Below are positions 1 through 8,993 of a stretch of DNA of 64,000 nucleotides, one piece after another; the stretch's first letter is position 1; each line of letters begins with the position of its first letter. The notes beneath the pieces were generated by a model. The model did not search any database. It saw only the letters and a program-made list of their open reading frames with translations, and was not told the origin of the DNA. The DNA is from Gammaproteobacteria bacterium (GTDB taxonomy: Bacteria; Pseudomonadota; Gammaproteobacteria; JAABTG01): the NCBI GenBank assembly GCA_017999615.1, contig JAGNLM010000004.1, forward strand, positions 89,866 through 153,865, in the 5' to 3' direction. Position numbers and translations under genes: made by a program.

Positions 1-2
1 CC

Positions 3-1061
3 GGACTCCTCACGGGTCTCGCGAGCGCCTACTACTTCAACGTCCCGCGCACCCATCAGCCCCCCGCCTTCAGCCCGGCGCCGAACCCCTACCCGCGGGG
101 CATCTACGCCAACGGGATCATCGAGAGCGCCCAGAGCAACGGCGAGAACGTGAACCTGTTCCCCGAGGTCTCCGGCACGGTCTCGGGCATCCTGGTGAGC
201 GAGGGCCAGACGGTCACCCGGGGGACGCCGCTCCTCACCATCGACGACTCCGTACAGCGGGCCGTGGTGGAGCAGCAGCGGGCCCAGGCCGAGGCGGCGC
301 TCAACCAGTTGAGGGCGCTGAAGGCGGAGCCCCGTCCCGAGACCCTGGCAGTCGCCCAGGCCCAGCTCGGGCTCGCGCGCGCGACCCTCAAGACCGCGCA
401 GGACCAGTACGACAAGCAGAGCCGGCTCTACGAGACCGACGCGAAGGCGGTCAGCAAGGACACCGTGGACAACGCCGCCAACGCCGCCCGGGTGGCGGCG
501 GCCGGCGTCGAGGTCGCCCAGCGCCAGCTCGAGCTCACCCGGGCCGGGGCCTGGAGCTACGACATCGAAAACCAGCAGCGCCAGTACGACGCGCTGCACA
601 ACGCCTATCTCGCTTCCGCGGCACAGCTCGACCGTTACACGATCAAGGCGCCCATCGACGGCGTCATCCTCTCGGTGCGGGCGGCGGTCGGGAGCTACAT
701 CTCTCCCCAGGGGTCCTACGGCACCTACACCGGCGGTTTCACACCGATCATGGTCATGGGCGGCCCCCAGGAGTACCTCGCCGTGCGCTGCTACGTGGAC
801 GAGATCCTCGTGCCCCGGCTCCCGCCCCCCGAGCGCCTGCGCGCCGCCATGTTCGTGCGCGGCACGAGCTTCAGCCTGCCGCTCGAGTACGTGCGCACCC
901 AACCCTACGTGGGCCCCAAGATCGCGCTCTCGAATCAGCGCACGGAGCGGGTCGACGTGAGGGTGCTGCCGCTCATCTTCCGCTTCTCCAAGCCCGCCGG
1001 GATGGCCCTCTACCCCGGGCAGCTCGTGGACGTGTACATCGGCGAAGAGAGCGCCTCGTGA
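3..1061 (+). CDS. HlyD-family membrane fusion protein (5' end outside window)
   Basis: Periplasmic adaptor subunit of an ABC export or efflux system. The reading frame is open from base 3, well upstream of the first possible internal start near 150, so the true start lies outside the window. The visible part has the biotinyl-lipoyl-like half (EVSGTVSGILVSEGQTV), a long Ala/Gln/Glu-rich coiled-coil hairpin, the returning lipoyl half (IKAPIDGVILSV) and a beta-barrel tail. It overlaps the downstream permease by 4 bp (GTGA), so the two are translationally coupled and probably form one DevB/DevC-like exporter; no ATPase gene follows in the window. Confident on family, substrate unknown. Confidence 0.88.
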   Translation, partial: GLLTGLASAYYFNVPRTHQPPAFSPAPNPYPRGIYANGIIESAQSNGENVNLFPEVSGTVSGILVSEGQTVTRGTPLLTIDDSVQRAVVEQQRAQAEAALNQLRALKAEPRPETLAVAQAQLGLARATLKTAQDQYDKQSRLYETDAKAVSKDTVDNAANAARVAAAGVEVAQRQLELTRAGAWSYDIENQQRQYDALHNAYLASAAQLDRYTIKAPIDGVILSVRAAVGSYISPQGSYGTYTGGFTPIMVMGGPQEYLAVRCYVDEILVPRLPPPERLRAAMFVRGTSFSLPLEYVRTQPYVGPKIALSNQRTERVDVRVLPLIFRFSKPAGMALYPGQLVDVYIGEESAS

Positions 1062-2194
1062 CCGGCATGCTGCGCCTCGCCTTCAAGCTGCTCGTGAACG
1101 ACCGCGGGAAGTTCACGGCGCTGCTGGTGGGCATCACCTTCGCCGTGTTCCTGATGGTGCAGATGACCTCGCTCTTCGCCGGGATCCTGAACAAGGCCTC
1201 CGCGACGGTCAGCAACATCGGCGCGAGCGTCTGGGTCATGGACCCCTCGGTGAACACCGTGGCGAACAGCCTGCCGATGCCTGGCTACGTGCTGGACGCC
1301 GCGCGCAGCGCCGAGGGTGTGAAGTACGCCGTTCCCCTGTACTCCGGGTCGGCGCTGGTGAAGCTCCGGGACGGCGTCTACCAGTCCGTCACCGTCCTCG
1401 GGCTCGACGACACGAGCCTCTTCGGACGCCCCGAGATGATGGCGGGGAACATCGAGGACATCTACGCGGAGAGCGCCTTCATCGTCGTCCGCGACACCGA
1501 GTACCGCAAGCTGAAGAACCCTGAGGTCGGCACCGAATTCGAAGTGAACGACCACCGGGGCGTCATCGTGGGCATCGCGAAGGTCGCCTCGAGCGGCCTC
1601 TTCGGGATGCCCTCGCTCTACACGACCTACAGCAAGGCCGTGCAGTACATCCCGTCCATGCGTTTCACGACGTCCTACATCCTGGTGGAGCCGAAGAGCC
1701 CGGCAGACATCCCGGGCATCAAGGTCCAGATCGCGCGGCTCGGCTACCTGGCCCTCACCAAAGAGGAATTCATCGAGAAGATCTCCGAGTTCTACAAGTA
1801 CCAGACGGGCGTCGGCACCAACCTGCTGCTGATGACGGTCATCAGCTTCATCGTCGGGCTCTCGATCTCCGGGCAGACCTTCTACACGTTCATCCTGGAG
1901 AACCTGGAGCGGTTCGGGGCGCTCAAGGCCATCGGGGCCAAGAGCCACGAACTGGTCGTCATGATCCTGTTCCAGGCCTTCCTCACCTCGGTCACCGGAT
2001 ACGGCCTCGGGGTCGGCCTGTGCGCGGTGCTCATCGGCATCGCCAAGCTCCGGCTGCCGAGTTACGCGGCGATGATCACCTACGACAACCTGGGTCTGGC
2101 GCTCCTCATGGTGGTGGTCATCGCGAGCATCTCGAGCTACATCGGGGTTCGCAGGGTGCTGCGCATCGAGCCCTTCGACATCTTCCGCGCCTGA
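1058..2194 (+). CDS. ABC transporter permease, FtsX/DevC-like
   Basis: Inner-membrane permease of 378 aa with the FtsX/MacB layout: one N-terminal membrane helix (residues about 17-40), a large periplasmic domain, then three C-terminal helices ending in an EPFDIFR tail. The motif ENLERFGALKAIGAKSHEL is the cytoplasmic coupling region typical of DevC-like permeases. The GTG start overlaps the stop of the fusion-protein gene (GTGA). The partner ATPase should lie upstream of the window, because the next gene is on the other strand. Substrate cannot be told from sequence. Confidence 0.88.
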   Translation: MTGMLRLAFKLLVNDRGKFTALLVGITFAVFLMVQMTSLFAGILNKASATVSNIGASVWVMDPSVNTVANSLPMPGYVLDAARSAEGVKYAVPLYSGSALVKLRDGVYQSVTVLGLDDTSLFGRPEMMAGNIEDIYAESAFIVVRDTEYRKLKNPEVGTEFEVNDHRGVIVGIAKVASSGLFGMPSLYTTYSKAVQYIPSMRFTTSYILVEPKSPADIPGIKVQIARLGYLALTKEEFIEKISEFYKYQTGVGTNLLLMTVISFIVGLSISGQTFYTFILENLERFGALKAIGAKSHELVVMILFQAFLTSVTGYGLGVGLCAVLIGIAKLRLPSYAAMITYDNLGLALLMVVVIASISSYIGVRRVLRIEPFDIFRA

Positions 2195-2207
2195 CCCGGC
2201 CGCGGCT

Positions 2208-2275
2208 CACGCTTCGTCGTGTCACGATCCCCTGTCACGATTCGTCGTGTCACAATTCCTCGTGTCGCGATTCCT
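2208..2275. repeat. about 15-bp imperfect tandem repeat
   Basis: Read on the minus strand, the unit GAATCGTGACACGAC recurs about four and a half times with small changes (GAATCGCGACACGAG, GAATTGTGACACGAC, a 14-base copy, GATCGTGACACGAC). The array begins inside the last codons of the minus-strand zinc-ribbon gene and runs through its stop codon toward the end of the convergent permease gene. Confidence 0.6.
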
Positions 2276-2543
2276 GGTGCTTGCGGCCGAGCTCGGGGTT
2301 GAAGCGCACCAGCCACGCCTCGATGTTCCCCTGGATGCCGGGGTCGGTCTCCACGACCGCGAGGCAGGACTGGCAGAGCGGGTACTGATACCGGCGGTCG
2401 GGCCAGGCCTGGGGCGTGAAGGCCATCAGCGCGATCTTTTCGCCCCCCTGGAACTCGCGCGCGCAGCCGACGCAGTGCGTCGCCTGGAACGAGCGCTCCT
2501 TCACCGCCTTGCCGACCCGCTTGCGCGTCCTGCCCTTCGCCAT
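2250..2543 (-). CDS. small zinc-ribbon protein of unknown function
   Basis: Basic protein of 97 aa. An Arg/Lys-rich N-terminus (MAKGRTRKRVGK) is followed by two cysteine pairs, CVGC and CQSC, about 40 residues apart, which look like a zinc-binding site. The chosen ATG at 2543 has a GGAGG-type ribosome site just upstream; a longer frame to 2585 is open but has no better signal. It sits between the exporter genes and glgC, converging on the former. The last residues (HQESRHEEL) are encoded by the tandem-repeat DNA. I do not recognise a family. Confidence 0.7.
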   Translation of the reverse strand: MAKGRTRKRVGKAVKERSFQATHCVGCAREFQGGEKIALMAFTPQAWPDRRYQYPLCQSCLAVVETDPGIQGNIEAWLVRFNPELGRKHQESRHEEL

Positions 2544-2621
2544 CTCGCCTCCTCGTTCTGATGACCGGCCCTCGGCCGATATCACTCCACCGCTCGTCCG
2601 ATGGCCAGCCCTGCGCCGATG

Positions 2622-3890
2622 TCACTCCACGGCGTGCAGCCGCTGCCCGAGCATGTCCGGGGTAACCAGGGTCACGCCGCCCGGGGTGACCCGGAAGCGG
2701 CGGGCGTCCTCCACCCGGTCCTCGCCGACCACCAGCCCGTCCGGCAGGCGGCAACCGCGATCGATGACCGCCCGGTGCACCCGACAGTCGCGCCCCACTT
2801 CCACCTCGGGCAGGATGACCGAGTCGCCGATCATCGACCCCGGCCTTGTCTTGACGTTGGAGAAGAGCAGCGAGCGGCTCAGGCGCGCCGAGGAGATCAC
2901 GCAGCCCCCCGACACCACGCTGTTCACCACCACGCCGCAGCGGTCCTCGTCGTTCAGCAGGAACTTGGCCGACGGCAGCTGGGCCTGGTGGGTGCGGATC
3001 GGCCACTGCTGGTCGTAGAGGTCGAGCTCCGGCGCCGGCTCCACCAGCTCCATGTTCGCGGACCAGTACGCGTCCACCGTCCCCACGTCCCGCCAGAAGG
3101 CCTGCTGACCGGTCACCGGGTCGGTGAAGGGGTAGGCGTAGACCGCCGCGCGCCCGATCAGGTCGGGGATGATGCTCTTGCCGAAGTCGTGGTCGGAGTC
3201 CCGGTTGCGGGCGTCCCGGATCAACTCCTCGAAGAGGAACTCGGTGTTCAGGACGTAGATCCCCATGGAGGCGAGCGCCTGCCCCGGGGAATCCGGCATC
3301 GGTCGGGGCTGCGCCGGCTTTTCCTCGAAGCCGCGCACCCGCCCGTCGGCGTCGATCGCCATCACGCCGAAGCCCTTCGCCTCCTCCAGGCCCACCTGCA
3401 CGCAGCCCACGGTCATGTCCGCCCCGTGCTCCCGGTGGAACAGGAGCATCGGGCCGTAATCCATCTTGTAGATGTGGTCGCCTGCCAGAACGAAGACGAA
3501 ATCGGGCCGGTAGGTGCGGATGATGTCAAGATTCTGGTAGAGCGCGTCCGCGGTCCCGGCGTACCAGTTGTTCGAGGTACGCTGAGACGCCGGCAGGATC
3601 TCGAGGAAGTCCCCGAACTCGCTCTGCAGCCCGGTCCAGCCCCGGACCAGGTGGCTGATGAGCGAGTGCGCCTTGTACTGGGTCAGCACGCCGATGCGGC
3701 GGATCCCGGAGTTCACACAGTTGGAGAGCACGAAGTCGATGATGCGGAACTTCCCGCCGAAGTGAACGGCAGGCTTGGCCCGCCACCGCGTGAGCTCCTC
3801 CAGGCGCGAGCCTCGCCCCCCCGCGAGCACCAGGGCGAGCGCGTTGCGCGTGAGGCGATTCACCAGGCGTGCGTTGAATTCGTTTTGCAT
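2622..3890 (-). CDS. glgC: glucose-1-phosphate adenylyltransferase
   Basis: Makes ADP-glucose from glucose-1-phosphate and ATP for glycogen synthesis, in the cytoplasm. The 422-aa length is normal. Seen: the N-terminal nucleotide-binding loop LVLAGGRGSRLEELT, the glucose-1-P region (NNWYAGTADALYQN), the AGDHIYKMDY segment, the FEEKP motif, and a C-terminal left-handed beta-helix. No other glycogen gene is next to it; it lies beside galU, so it draws on the same sugar-phosphate pool that feeds the polysaccharide cluster. ATG start at 3890. Confidence 0.95.
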   Translation of the reverse strand: MQNEFNARLVNRLTRNALALVLAGGRGSRLEELTRWRAKPAVHFGGKFRIIDFVLSNCVNSGIRRIGVLTQYKAHSLISHLVRGWTGLQSEFGDFLEILPASQRTSNNWYAGTADALYQNLDIIRTYRPDFVFVLAGDHIYKMDYGPMLLFHREHGADMTVGCVQVGLEEAKGFGVMAIDADGRVRGFEEKPAQPRPMPDSPGQALASMGIYVLNTEFLFEELIRDARNRDSDHDFGKSIIPDLIGRAAVYAYPFTDPVTGQQAFWRDVGTVDAYWSANMELVEPAPELDLYDQQWPIRTHQAQLPSAKFLLNDEDRCGVVVNSVVSGGCVISSARLSRSLLFSNVKTRPGSMIGDSVILPEVEVGRDCRVHRAVIDRGCRLPDGLVVGEDRVEDARRFRVTPGGVTLVTPDMLGQRLHAVE

Positions 3891-3954
3891 GACGCCCTCC
3901 CGAGGTCCTGCCGGAGCTCGCGAGGAGCCCCGGCCCTGCAGGCCAAGACGACCC

Positions 3955-4848
3955 TCAGCGCGGCAGACGCGCGCCCACGTAGCGGCCCAGGTATTCGGCG
4001 AAGCTCTCCTTCAGCTCGGGGTGCGCGAGCGCGTGCTCCACCGTCGCCACCAGATAGCCCAGCTTGTCGCCGCAGTCGTAGCGCTTGCCGCGGAACTGGT
4101 AGGCCATCACGGGCTCCTCCGCCAGCAGCATGGCGATGGCGTCGGTCAGCTGGATCTCGCCGCCCGCACCCCGCTCGGTCTGCTCCAGCAGGGTGAAGAT
4201 GCGGGGCGAGAGCAGGTAGCGACCCACGACGCCCAGGTTCGAGGGGGCGTTGGCGGGCTTCGGCTTCTCCACGATGCGCTCGACCCGTCCCACCCGGTCG
4301 GCCACCGGCTCGGTCTTCACGATGCCGTAGCGGTCCGTCTCCAGGGGGTTCACCGGCTCCACGGCGAGCACGCTCGCCCCCCCGTGGGCCTCGTGGACCC
4401 GCGCCATCTGCTGCAGGCAGTTCAGGTCACCCCCGTCGATCAGGTCGTCGGCCAGGATGACCACGAAGGGGTCGTTCCCCACCACCGGCTTGGCGCACAG
4501 CACCGCGTGCCCGAGCCCAAGCGGCTCGGCCTGGCGGATGTAGATGCAGGCCACGTTGTCCGGCAGCACCTGCTGCACCAGGGCGAGCAGCTTCTCCTTG
4601 CCGCGCTTCTCCAACTCGGTCTCGAGCTCGTAGGCCTTGTCGAAGTGGTCCTCGATGGAGCGCTTGTTCCGCCCGGTGATGAAGATGAGCTCCGTCGCCC
4701 CCGCCGCGACCGCCTCCTCCGCCGCGTACTGGATGAGCGGCTTGTCGACGATGGGGAGCATCTCCTTCGGGTTCGCCTTGGTCGCCGGCAGGAACCGGCT
4801 GCCCATGCCTGCAACGGGGAAAACGGCCTTGCGGATCGGTCGGATCAT
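3955..4848 (-). CDS. galU: UTP--glucose-1-phosphate uridylyltransferase
   Basis: Forms UDP-glucose, the precursor for the UDP-glucose dehydrogenase encoded at 37688-39004 and for glycan building. The 297-aa length fits. Motifs: [18 protein letters not shown] near residues 8-25, [22 protein letters not shown], and a [15 protein letters not shown] segment near the C-terminus, all characteristic of bacterial GalU. It is followed on the same strand by glgC with a gap of 64 bp. Confidence 0.95.
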   Translation of the reverse strand: MIRPIRKAVFPVAGMGSRFLPATKANPKEMLPIVDKPLIQYAAEEAVAAGATELIFITGRNKRSIEDHFDKAYELETELEKRGKEKLLALVQQVLPDNVACIYIRQAEPLGLGHAVLCAKPVVGNDPFVVILADDLIDGGDLNCLQQMARVHEAHGGASVLAVEPVNPLETDRYGIVKTEPVADRVGRVERIVEKPKPANAPSNLGVVGRYLLSPRIFTLLEQTERGAGGEIQLTDAIAMLLAEEPVMAYQFRGKRYDCGDKLGYLVATVEHALAHPELKESFAEYLGRYVGARLPR

Positions 4849-4895
4849 CGTTTGACTCGCTGGAGAATCGTTTCTGGGTCAACCACGGCCTGGCG

Positions 4896-5978
4896 TCAGC
4901 TCTTCCCCGCCTGTCGCTCCAGGCGCGGGACGGACAGGGCGAGCACAGCGTACACGACCACCCACCCTGCGATCAGCGCCCATTGTGCCCCCGGCACCAC
5001 GGCGACGGCGAGCAGCGCCGAGAGCGCGCAGGCGAGCATGAGCGAGTACTCCGCGAGCACGGTCCTGCGGTGGGTCCAGCCCAGGCGCACCAGACGCTGA
5101 TAGTAGTGGGAGCGGTGGGCGTGCCAGACCTTTTCGCCGGCGAGCGCACGCCGCACGAGCGTGACCGTCGCGTCCACGACGAAGGGCGAGAACACGAGGG
5201 CCGCGACCCACAGGGGAAAGAAACCCCCGCGATGCCCCCACAAGGCGAAGCCCGCGGCGAGGAAGCCCAGGGTCGAGGACCCCACGTCGCCCATGAAGAT
5301 GCGCGCAGGGGGGAAGTTGAAGAGGAGGAACCCCGCGGACGCCGCAGCCACCACCGCACTGGCGAGCGCGTAGTCGAACCGCCCGCCGAGCAGCCCCAGG
5401 AGGGCGAGCGCGCCGAACCCGGAGACGCCCATCCCACCCGCGAAGCCGTCCATCCCGTCCATGAAGTTGTAGAGATTGGTCATCCAGACCGTCGCGAGCA
5501 CGGACACCCCGGCCGCGAGCCAGGCGGGCCAGGCCCAGGCGGCACCGGGAAGCTCGAGGGCCGGCGGAGAGAGACCGGCGGCGACGAGGCCGCCCGCCGC
5601 CCCCACGTGCACGACGAGCCGCACCGCCGGGGGCAGGGGCCGAAGGTCGTCCGCGAAGGATACCGCGGCCACCGCGGCCGCCCCGAGGAGCACCGCGGCC
5701 AGTGCGCCACCCGGCGGGCCGCCGGAGGCCGCCGACAGGGAGCCCGCGAGGAGAGCGGCCACGAGACCCGCGACGAGACCCGCGACGATGCCAATCCCCC
5801 CGGTGCGCGGGGTGGGCCGCTCGTGGAGGGAGCGCTCGTTCGGGTGGTCCAGGATGGGCAGCCCCCAGCGGGGGTGCGCCAGGACGGCGACGGCCGCCGC
5901 CGCCACCCCGAAGGCCACGAGGGGCGCGAGGGCCGCGAGGGCCACGAATGGGTTGACCGGCGCGAGGCTAGAGGGCAT
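4896..5978 (-). CDS. undecaprenyl-phosphate sugar-1-phosphate transferase (WecA/WbpL type)
   Basis: Polytopic membrane enzyme that would load the first sugar phosphate onto undecaprenyl phosphate to begin glycan assembly. The 360-aa protein has roughly ten hydrophobic segments and family motifs: RPTPRTGGIGI near the N-terminus, SFADD, NLYNFMDGMDG with the catalytic aspartates, FMGDVGSS, and HRSHYYQRL near the C-terminus. I chose the ATG at 5978; it overlaps the stop of the upstream reductase gene by 11 bp. The pairing with that reductase and a WbpM-like dehydratase matches the WbpL/WbpV(K)/WbpM logic of Pseudomonas O-antigen loci, so the acceptor sugar may be a 6-deoxy-HexNAc (inference). Confidence 0.88.
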   Translation of the reverse strand: MPSSLAPVNPFVALAALAPLVAFGVAAAAVAVLAHPRWGLPILDHPNERSLHERPTPRTGGIGIVAGLVAGLVAALLAGSLSAASGGPPGGALAAVLLGAAAVAAVSFADDLRPLPPAVRLVVHVGAAGGLVAAGLSPPALELPGAAWAWPAWLAAGVSVLATVWMTNLYNFMDGMDGFAGGMGVSGFGALALLGLLGGRFDYALASAVVAAASAGFLLFNFPPARIFMGDVGSSTLGFLAAGFALWGHRGGFFPLWVAALVFSPFVVDATVTLVRRALAGEKVWHAHRSHYYQRLVRLGWTHRRTVLAEYSLMLACALSALLAVAVVPGAQWALIAGWVVVYAVLALSVPRLERQAGKS

Positions 5979-6951
5979 CGGGTCTGGACGCCGCAGCGAC
6001 GACGTCCGGCAGGGCGTCCCAGAGCGTGCGCGTGGGACGGTACCCGAGCTCCTGCCGAATCCGGTCCGAGCGATAGCACTCGGAGCCGAGGAGGCGCTCC
6101 GCGACACCCGAGTCGAGGGGTGTGGGTAAACTGAGGGCGCGCAGGAGATCGCCCGTCCAGGCGAGGAACCGCAGGAGGGCCGCGGGGAACGCCCAGCGGG
6201 CGGGCTCGAGGCCGAGCGCCGCGCGCACCCTGCGGTAGACCTCCCCGGTCGAGTAGTCGACGCCGTCCGTCACGATGTAGGTCCGCCCCACCGCCTCGGG
6301 ACGGTCCGCCGCCAGCAGGGTGGCCTGGACCAGGTCCTCCACGTGCACCATCGAGCGCCGGTTTCGCACCTGGGGCAACGGCGGAAAACGTCCGCGGCGG
6401 ATCGCGGCGACCATCCTGGGGAGATTCCCCTTGCCCCCCGGGCCATAGACCATGGCGGATCGGAGAACCACGACGGCCATGCCGTACCGCTCGCCGGCCT
6501 CCCGCACCCACTGCTCGGCCTGCCCCTTCGCGCGTCCGTAGGGCGTCGCCGGAGGGCCAGCCCAATCCTCGTCGACGCACCCGGAGCCCGGGTCGCCCAT
6601 CGCCTTCACCGTGCCGAGAAGCACGAAACGAGAAACCCCGACCTCTCCCGCCGCCTCCGCGAGATCCCGGGACCCGAGGGCGTTGACCCGCCAGTGCCGC
6701 TCGGCCTCCACGGGGGACTCGGCACTGCCGGCGTGGGCGTAGCCCGCGCAGTGGAACACGGCGGAGACGCCGCGGCAGGCCGCCTCCAGGGATCGGGGGT
6801 CCTCCAGGTCACCGGTCACCGTCTCGCAACCGGCGGGCGGTGCACCGGACCCACTGCGGGACAGGACGCGCACGACGCCTCCCCGGCTCACCAGGTGACC
6901 GACGAGCCGTCGGCCGACGAAGCCGGAACCGCCCGTGACCAGGACCGTCAC
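5968..6951 (-). CDS. NAD-dependent epimerase/dehydratase (extended SDR; 4-keto-sugar reductase candidate)
   Basis: Extended short-chain dehydrogenase of 327 aa. It shows the Rossmann motif TGGSGFVGRR at residues 6-15 and the active-site pair in YGRAKGQAE. Its position between the WecA-like transferase and the carbamoyltransferase, and the presence of a WbpM-type dehydratase a few genes upstream, make it a candidate for reducing a UDP-4-keto-6-deoxy-HexNAc to QuiNAc or FucNAc. An epimerase role cannot be excluded. ATG at 6951; only 1 bp from the carbamoyltransferase stop. Confidence 0.82.
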   Translation of the reverse strand: MTVLVTGGSGFVGRRLVGHLVSRGGVVRVLSRSGSGAPPAGCETVTGDLEDPRSLEAACRGVSAVFHCAGYAHAGSAESPVEAERHWRVNALGSRDLAEAAGEVGVSRFVLLGTVKAMGDPGSGCVDEDWAGPPATPYGRAKGQAEQWVREAGERYGMAVVVLRSAMVYGPGGKGNLPRMVAAIRRGRFPPLPQVRNRRSMVHVEDLVQATLLAADRPEAVGRTYIVTDGVDYSTGEVYRRVRAALGLEPARWAFPAALLRFLAWTGDLLRALSLPTPLDSGVAERLLGSECYRSDRIRQELGYRPTRTLWDALPDVVAAASRPDAL

Positions 6952-6952
6952 G

Positions 6953-8788
6953 TCAGTCCGGCTCGAACGCGCCGGCGTAGTCGCGCCGCAGGGCGGGGTC
7001 CTGTGCCTCCTTGAGGAGCAGGCAGTTCCCCACCGCCAGGGTATCGAGCTCCGTCCCCATGAAGCAGTGGAAGGCGTCCTCCGGAGTGCAGACGATCGGC
7101 TCGCCGCGGACGTTGAAGCTCGTGTTCACAACCACGGGGCAGCCGGTGAGGGCCTCGAACTCCGAGAGCAGCGCGTGATAGCGGGGGTTGGTCTCCCGGT
7201 GCACTGTCTGGATGCGGGCCGAGTAGTCCACGTGGGTCACCGCCGGGATCTCCGAGCGCGGGACGTTCAGCTTCTCGATCCCGAACAGCGCCTGCTCCTC
7301 GTCCGACATCGCTCGCCGCCGGCCCTTGGCCACATCGGCAACCAGCAGCATGTAGGGGCTGTCGCCGTCGAACTCGAACCAGTCCGCGACCCGCTCGCGC
7401 AACACCGAAGGCGCGAAGGGACGGAAGGACTCCCGGTACTTCACCTTCAGGTTCAGCATCCGCTGCATCGTGGGCGACCGGGCGTCCCCGAGGATCGAAC
7501 GGCCCCCAAGGGCCCGCGGCCCGAACTCCATGCGCCCCTGGAACCAGCCGAGGGCCCGCCCTTCCGCGATCTCGCGGGCGCATGCCCGGGGCACGTCATC
7601 GGAGGGCAGCACTCCGAAACGAGCCCCCGCGGCGGTGAGCCGGCGCTCGATGTCCTGCTGCTCGAACGCGGGGCCGAGGTAGGACCCCTGCATCCGGTCG
7701 GTCCTGCCGTCGGCCTCCCGGGGCTGGCCGGCGAACCCGTGATAGGCGGCAAGCGCCGCGCCAAGCGCGCCGCCCGCGTCACCTGCCGCAGGTTGCACCC
7801 AGAGCCTCTTGAAGCGCCCGTCGCGCAGGACCTTGCCGTTGGCGACACAGTTCAGCGCCACACCGCCCGCGAGGCAGAGGTTCTCGGCCCCGGTCTCCCG
7901 CGCGACGGAGCGCGTCAGGCGGAGCATCGCCTCCTCGGTGACCGCCTGGACCGACGCCGCCAGGTCCATGTGGCGCTGGGTGACCGGCTCGCTCGGCTTG
8001 CGCGGCGGACCGCCGAAGCGCTCGTCGAACCGCCGGTTGGTCATGGTCAGGCCGGTGCAGTAATCGAAGTAGTCCAGGTTCAGGCGGAAGGTACCGTCGG
8101 GCTTCAGATCGATCAGATCCTCCAGAATGGCTTGCGCGTAGCGCGGCTCGCCGTAGGGCGCGAGCCCCATCACCTTGTACTCGCCCGAGTTGACCCTGAA
8201 GCCGGTGTAGTAGGTGAAGGCCGAGTAGAGCAGGCCGAGCGAGTGCGGGAAGTGGATCTCCCGCAGGATCTGGATGCGGTTGCCCTCCCCTTGCGCGAGC
8301 GAGGTGGTGGTCCACTCGCCGACCCCGTCCAGGGTGAGGATCGCCGCCTTCTCGAACGGCGAGGGGTAGAAGGCGCTCGCCGCGTGGCTCAGGTGGTGCT
8401 CGCCGAAGAGCAGACGCTCTTCCCAGGGGTAGCGCAGCGCCCAGCGCTTGAGCTCCCGTCGCAGCAGGTCCTTCAGGAACAGCTTCTCCCGAAGCCACAC
8501 CGGGATCGCCACACGGAACGAGGAGAACCCCCGGGGTGCGAAGGCGAGGTAGGTCTCTAGAAGCCGCTCGAACTTGAGAAACGGCTTGTCGTAGAAGGCG
8601 ACGTAGTCGACCGCATCGAGCGTCGTCCCGGCGTGCGCGAGACAGAACTCGACCGCGTGGCGCGGAAAGCGCGAGTCGTGCTTCTTGCGGGTGAAGCGCT
8701 CCTCCTGGGCTGCGGCCACGACCGCGCCGTCGCGCACCAGCACGGCCGCGCTGTCGTGGTAGAAGGCCGAGATACCGAGCACCTGCAC
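6953..8788 (-). CDS. carbamoyltransferase, NodU/CmcH family
   Basis: Transfers a carbamoyl group from carbamoyl phosphate to a hydroxyl, here presumably on a sugar. The 611-aa length fits the family. N-terminal motifs LGISAFYHDSAA and the metal/adenylate site GEHHLSHAASAFYPS are present, with TLDGVGE, LAGGVALNC, GRMEFGPRALGGRS and VVNTSFNVRGEPIV further on. I chose the GTG at 8788: it has a GGAGG site 7 bp upstream and starts the conserved domain; the frame is open to 9064 but that part does not look coding. Followed upstream by DUF5989 and SxtJ-like genes. Confidence 0.92.
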   Translation of the reverse strand: MQVLGISAFYHDSAAVLVRDGAVVAAAQEERFTRKKHDSRFPRHAVEFCLAHAGTTLDAVDYVAFYDKPFLKFERLLETYLAFAPRGFSSFRVAIPVWLREKLFLKDLLRRELKRWALRYPWEERLLFGEHHLSHAASAFYPSPFEKAAILTLDGVGEWTTTSLAQGEGNRIQILREIHFPHSLGLLYSAFTYYTGFRVNSGEYKVMGLAPYGEPRYAQAILEDLIDLKPDGTFRLNLDYFDYCTGLTMTNRRFDERFGGPPRKPSEPVTQRHMDLAASVQAVTEEAMLRLTRSVARETGAENLCLAGGVALNCVANGKVLRDGRFKRLWVQPAAGDAGGALGAALAAYHGFAGQPREADGRTDRMQGSYLGPAFEQQDIERRLTAAGARFGVLPSDDVPRACAREIAEGRALGWFQGRMEFGPRALGGRSILGDARSPTMQRMLNLKVKYRESFRPFAPSVLRERVADWFEFDGDSPYMLLVADVAKGRRRAMSDEEQALFGIEKLNVPRSEIPAVTHVDYSARIQTVHRETNPRYHALLSEFEALTGCPVVVNTSFNVRGEPIVCTPEDAFHCFMGTELDTLAVGNCLLLKEAQDPALRRDYAGAFEPD

Positions 8789-8814
8789 GCCAAGACCTCC
8801 TGGACCTGGGGGAA

Positions 8815-8964
8815 TCAGAAGAGCGTGTAGATGAAAGGCGCCACCGCCGTCCCCTGGGTCAGCACGATGAGCGCTCCCAGCAGGGCCAGCACCAGCAGGA
8901 TCGGGAGCAGCCAGTACTTCTTGCGCACCCGCATGAACCGCCACAACTCTCGGATGAAGGACAT
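8815..8964 (-). CDS. DUF5989 family single-span membrane protein
   Basis: A 49-aa protein, basic at the N-terminus (MSFIRELWRFMRVRKKYWLL) followed by one transmembrane helix and a short tail ending in FIYTLF. Such proteins are commonly found between a NodU-type carbamoyltransferase and an SxtJ-like membrane protein in exopolysaccharide loci, as here. Function unknown; a membrane anchor or partner of the carbamoyltransferase is a guess. Confidence 0.82.
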   Translation of the reverse strand: MSFIRELWRFMRVRKKYWLLPILLVLALLGALIVLTQGTAVAPFIYTLF

Positions 8965-8993
8965 GGAGTTCGCCCTGGAACGGGTCGGATAGC

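Noticed and set aside
1010..1948. Long antisense open frames such as this and others across the window
   Set aside because: High G+C gives long stop-free shadow frames; they lie fully under genes with clear families and have no ribosome sites or motifs.
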